This document shows, one piece after another, positions 25,472-26,747 of a DNA stretch of 26,747 nucleotides. Source of the stretch: Bacteroidales bacterium UBA1176 (GTDB taxonomy: Bacteria; Bacteroidota; Bacteroidia; Bacteroidales; WCHB1-69); NCBI GenBank assembly GCA_002311645.1, contig DBYW01000010.1, positions 22,893 to 49,639 of the forward strand. The letters run 5' to 3'. Made by a program: the position numbers and the translations under genes. Every line of letters begins with the position of its first letter. Positions within the stretch are counted from its first letter, which is position 1. The notes beneath the pieces are model-generated. The model saw only the letters and a list, made by a program, of their open reading frames with translations, made no database searches and was not told the origin of the DNA.

Positions 25472-25821
25472 TTCTCATCATCCTTATCATCGTTCAGTCC
25501 ATCCTGTTGGTGGCGGCGCAAAGCTTCCTGAAAATCTCCGTGGAACTTTTCGGAAACTTCTCCTGGACCTGGGCCTATTTCAAGACCGTCTTCACCACCT
25601 GGCAGTTCGCGGCTTCCGGCATCTGCGCGCTTTCCGCCATGCTGGTCTGGATGTATGTGCTCAAGCACTACCAGTTCAGTGTCGCCTACCCCCTGCTTTC
25701 CATCAGCTACATCGTCGGCCTGTTGTCGGCGCATTTTGTCTTCCACGAGGCAGTGCCCTTCACCCGCTGGGTCGGCGTGGTGATCGTGATGATAGGGGTG
25801 TTTTTCATAGTTAGGAGTTAG
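25465..25821 (+). CDS. Small four-helix DMT/EamA-type transporter (EmrE/ArnE-like)
   Basis: A 118-residue membrane protein with four hydrophobic helices (about 1-20, 40-62, 68-88 and 97-117). 'FSVAYPLLSISYIVGLLSAHFVFHEAVPFTRWVGVVIVMIGVFFI' is typical of half-size EamA/SMR proteins such as ArnE/ArnF or EmrE. Such proteins work as dimers, moving small cations or undecaprenyl-phosphate-linked sugars across the inner membrane. The 7-bp overlap with the fused KS gene ties it to the cluster, so it may help flip the product or a lipid-linked precursor. The usual SMR Glu14 is replaced, and Gln/Lys (AAQSFLKIS) occupy that region, so proton-drug antiport is less likely. Confidence 0.8.
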   Translation: MLILIILIIVQSILLVAAQSFLKISVELFGNFSWTWAYFKTVFTTWQFAASGICALSAMLVWMYVLKHYQFSVAYPLLSISYIVGLLSAHFVFHEAVPFTRWVGVVIVMIGVFFIVRS

Positions 25822-25838
25822 ATCATCGCATCATCCCT

Positions 25839-25860
25839 ACCCCACACTCCCGCGTGGGGT
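25839..25860. repeat. Inverted repeat downstream of the cluster
   Basis: ACCCCAC (25839-25845) and GTGGGGT (25854-25860) form a 7-bp perfect stem with an 8-nt loop, 18 bp after the DMT stop. It might serve as the transcript 3' end of the cluster, but it lacks a T-run. Confidence 0.55.
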
Positions 25861-25871
25861 TACAGAGACGT

Positions 25872-25888
25872 AGCTGTCTCCGACAGCT
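25872..25888. repeat. Perfect hairpin with TCC loop
   Basis: AGCTGTC (25872-25878), loop TCC, GACAGCT (25882-25888). It overlaps a GAGAC...GTCTC pairing (25865-25880), so two alternative structures are possible. Confidence 0.55.
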
Positions 25889-25947
25889 GAGGATGGCAAA
25901 TCACCATACAAAGATCAAACTTCCCGAAACACATACACATATCTCCC

Positions 25948-25962
25948 GCTGCCGAAGGCAGC
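25948..25962. repeat. GAA-loop hairpin (6-bp stem)
   Basis: GCTGCC-GAA-GGCAGC is a perfect 6-bp stem with a GAA loop. It has the same size and loop as the hairpins at the transposase borders but different stem bases, which pair with each other. Confidence 0.6.
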
Positions 25963-25975
25963 CACCTTTCTGTAA

Positions 25976-26080
25976 CACCATACGGAAGTATGGTGCAGCA
26001 CATACGGGAGTATGGTGCAGCACGGCGGTGTGGTGCAGCACATACGGTAGTATGGTGGGACGCGATAGTGTGGTGCTGTA
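25976..26080. repeat. Imperfect tandem repeat of hairpin-forming 22/18-nt units
   Basis: Five units in a row: CATACGGAAGTATGGTGCAG+CA (25979-26000), CATACGGGAGTATGGTGCAG+CA (26001-26022), CGGCGGTGTGGTGCAGCA (26023-26040), CATACGGTAGTATGGTGGGA+CG (26041-26062) and CGATAGTGTGGTGCTGTA (26063-26080). The 22-nt units contain CATAC-GGNA-GTATG hairpins; the first extends to an 8-bp stem CACCATAC/GTATGGTG (25976-25995). There are no unique spacers. Confidence 0.75.
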
Positions 26081-26084
26081 TGAC

Positions 26085-26126
26085 TGTGAGGATATGCGCA
26101 ACCGTGTGTAGTGGAGCGTCCTCACA
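26085..26126. repeat. Inverted repeat with long loop
   Basis: TGTGAGGA (26085-26092) pairs with TCCTCACA (26119-26126), a perfect 8-bp stem with a 26-nt loop, immediately left of the transposase border hairpin. Confidence 0.45.
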
Positions 26127-26132
26127 CCCTAT

Positions 26133-26147
26133 GCTCTCGAAGAGAGC
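26133..26147 (+). repeat. Left border hairpin of the transposase unit
   Basis: GCTCTC-GAA-GAGAGC, a perfect 6-bp stem with a GAA loop, 65 bp before the transposase ATG. It is the exact reverse complement of the hairpin at 26674-26688 on the other side of the gene. Just inside it lies AACCCGACAAA, matched in inverted orientation at the right end by AACCCAACAAA. Confidence 0.75.
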
Positions 26148-26212
26148 CCCCCATACAATAACCCGACAAAAAATACGTTAACAAAAATCGAACAAAACTA
26201 AAATACAACATT

Positions 26213-26662
26213 ATGAGCTACACGCAACTTTACTATCACATTGTTATCCGTACACACTGCAGTCACCCCACCATTAAAGAGGAGTATGAACGGGAATTGT
26301 ACAATTTTATTTATAGTATGTGCAAAAACAGGGACGTCGAACTCCTCCGCATAGGTGGAATGCCCGATCATTTACACCTGTTTGTCGCACTGCCATCATT
26401 ATTGCCCGTCGGGAGATTTGTGCAGGTAATCAAATCCGTGACCAGTGTATGGATGAAAGAGAACCCGCATTTCCCGGACTTTGACCGCTGGTCGAAAGAA
26501 TATGCCGCCTTCACATACTCGACACGAGACAAAAATATGATCATTAACTATATCCGTAACCAGAAGAAGCACCACAAGAAGGTAGCATTCCGAGAAGAAT
26601 ACAGACAGTTTTTATTGGACAACAAGGTGGAGATACAAGAGCAATTTTTCCTATTGGACTAG
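26213..26662 (+). CDS. tnpA: IS200-like (Y1 HUH) transposase, possible RAYT
   Basis: A 149-residue single-strand DNA transposase. The HUH motif is H53-L-H55 (GGMPDHLHLFVALP) and the catalytic Tyr is Y113 (IINYIRNQKKHHKK). The C-terminal 'VAFREEYRQFLLDNKVEIQEQFFLLD' is the tail I associate with the abundant Bacteroidota IS200/RAYT-like group. The frame is intact and of full length, so the enzyme could be active. The ATG follows an A-rich leader. Base composition (AT-richer) differs from the GC-rich cluster genes, consistent with a mobile origin. Confidence 0.88.
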   Translation: MSYTQLYYHIVIRTHCSHPTIKEEYERELYNFIYSMCKNRDVELLRIGGMPDHLHLFVALPSLLPVGRFVQVIKSVTSVWMKENPHFPDFDRWSKEYAAFTYSTRDKNMIINYIRNQKKHHKKVAFREEYRQFLLDNKVEIQEQFFLLD

Positions 26663-26673
26663 TTTGTTGGGTT

Positions 26674-26688
26674 GCTCTCTTCGAGAGC
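26674..26688 (-). repeat. Right border hairpin of the transposase unit
   Basis: GCTCTC-TTC-GAGAGC, the exact reverse complement of 26133-26147, starting 12 bp after the transposase stop. It could also act as the terminator-like 3' structure of the transposase mRNA. Confidence 0.75.
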
Positions 26689-26711
26689 CACATCGCCACG
26701 GGCGCCGCGCT

Positions 26712-26724
26712 CTACCCCACACTC
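26712..26724 (+). repeat. Second copy of a 13-bp direct repeat flanking the transposase region
   Basis: CTACCCCACACTC occurs here and at 25837-25849, 862 bp apart in the same orientation, bracketing the hairpin region and the transposase. The first copy overlaps the left arm of the ACCCCAC inverted repeat. Confidence 0.55.
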
Positions 26725-26747
26725 TGAACTGCACCCCAAAAGTTGGA
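26725..26747. mobile_element. Possible terminal repeat of an IS3-family element, cut by window end
   Basis: The last 23 bases begin TGAACTGCACCCCAAAAG and continue with TTGGA. This resembles the terminal inverted repeats of IS3-family (IS150-group) elements, which commonly begin TG.ACTG.CCCC and contain AAAGTTGGACA. Only the tip is visible and no transposase can be seen, so this rests on motif memory alone. Confidence 0.35.

Larger units (their letters stand above)
25822..26212. other. 391-bp noncoding, hairpin-rich region between the cluster and the transposase
   Basis: I see no convincing gene here: the open frames have no family features and cover the repeats on both strands. It contains at least five separate inverted repeats and an imperfect tandem array, listed individually. 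No intrinsic terminator with a T-run follows the DMT gene. The last 40 bp before the transposase are A-rich. Confidence 0.7.
26133..26688 (+). mobile_element. IS200/REP-type transposase unit
   Basis: A single-gene unit: a Y1 HUH transposase bounded by two 15-nt hairpins in inverted orientation with matching inner flanks. IS200/IS605 elements have subterminal hairpins recognised by TnpA, and REP-associated transposases (RAYTs) are typically flanked by inverted REP hairpins; this unit fits either. The exact ends and the target tetranucleotide cannot be set from one copy. No TnpB gene is present. Confidence 0.65.

Noticed and set aside
14438..25821. Complete flexirubin or dialkylresorcinol cluster
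   Set aside because: No DarA (cyclase/aromatase) or DarB (KAS III-like) genes can be recognised and no resorcinol-type condensing enzyme is present.
25976..26080. CRISPR array
   Set aside because: Units are contiguous with no unique spacers, vary in length and no cas gene is present.
25854..26111. Small open frames across the hairpin region on both strands
   Set aside because: Their translations are just the tandem repeats read through (GAAHT/GVWCST-like strings) and start in unsuitable contexts.

Overview
The window looks like chromosomal DNA of a Bacteroidota member, most likely Bacteroidales. Three things point there: two genes resembling type IX secretion (T9SS) components (PorE-like and PorZ), -7 boxes of the TAnnTTTG type with A-rich leaders instead of Shine-Dalgarno sequences, and family-typical versions of MurC, RecO, RbfA and a FtsX-type permease. 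No rRNA, tRNA or CRISPR array was seen.

Layout. (1) 1-943, + strand: the 3' end of an EttA-like ABC-F gene, then a DUF4846 protein. (2) 1100-5147, - strand: a P-loop protein resembling the aminomutase reactivase subunit KamB, an aminopeptidase P, and a secreted beta-helix protein. (3) 5445-14310, + strand: a tight housekeeping/envelope run of tpiA, PorE-like OmpA protein, murC, rbfA, FtsX-type permease, porZ and recO, with a recognisable promoter before tpiA. (4) 14438-25821, + strand: thirteen almost gapless genes forming an aryl-polyene-type biosynthetic cluster. The order is MIO ammonia-lyase, ketoreductase, ketosynthase (KS), ACP, LpxL-like acyltransferase, methyltransferase, hot-dog dehydratase, hot-dog thioesterase, KS, KS-like half protein, ACP, a 776-residue KS fused to a degenerate KS, and a small four-helix DMT transporter. 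(5) 25822-26747: a hairpin-rich noncoding stretch with an imperfect tandem repeat, an IS200/REP-type tyrosine transposase flanked by two mirror-image 15-nt hairpins, and what looks like the end of an IS3-family element at the window edge.

How the cluster may work (inference from families): the lyase supplies an aryl-acrylic acid (probably p-coumarate). Iterative KS/KR/DH cycles on the two ACPs extend it to a polyene, the methyltransferase decorates it, and the acyltransferase, thioesterase and DMT protein deal with release, lipid attachment or movement across the membrane. No acyl-activating ligase, phosphopantetheinyl transferase or MMPL/LolA export genes are in the window, and the cluster runs straight into the repeat/transposon region. 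The least usual points are the KS plus catalytically dead KS fusion, the extra KS-like half protein, the Ser-Ser-Gly MIO triad, and the family of GAA-loop hairpins around the transposase.
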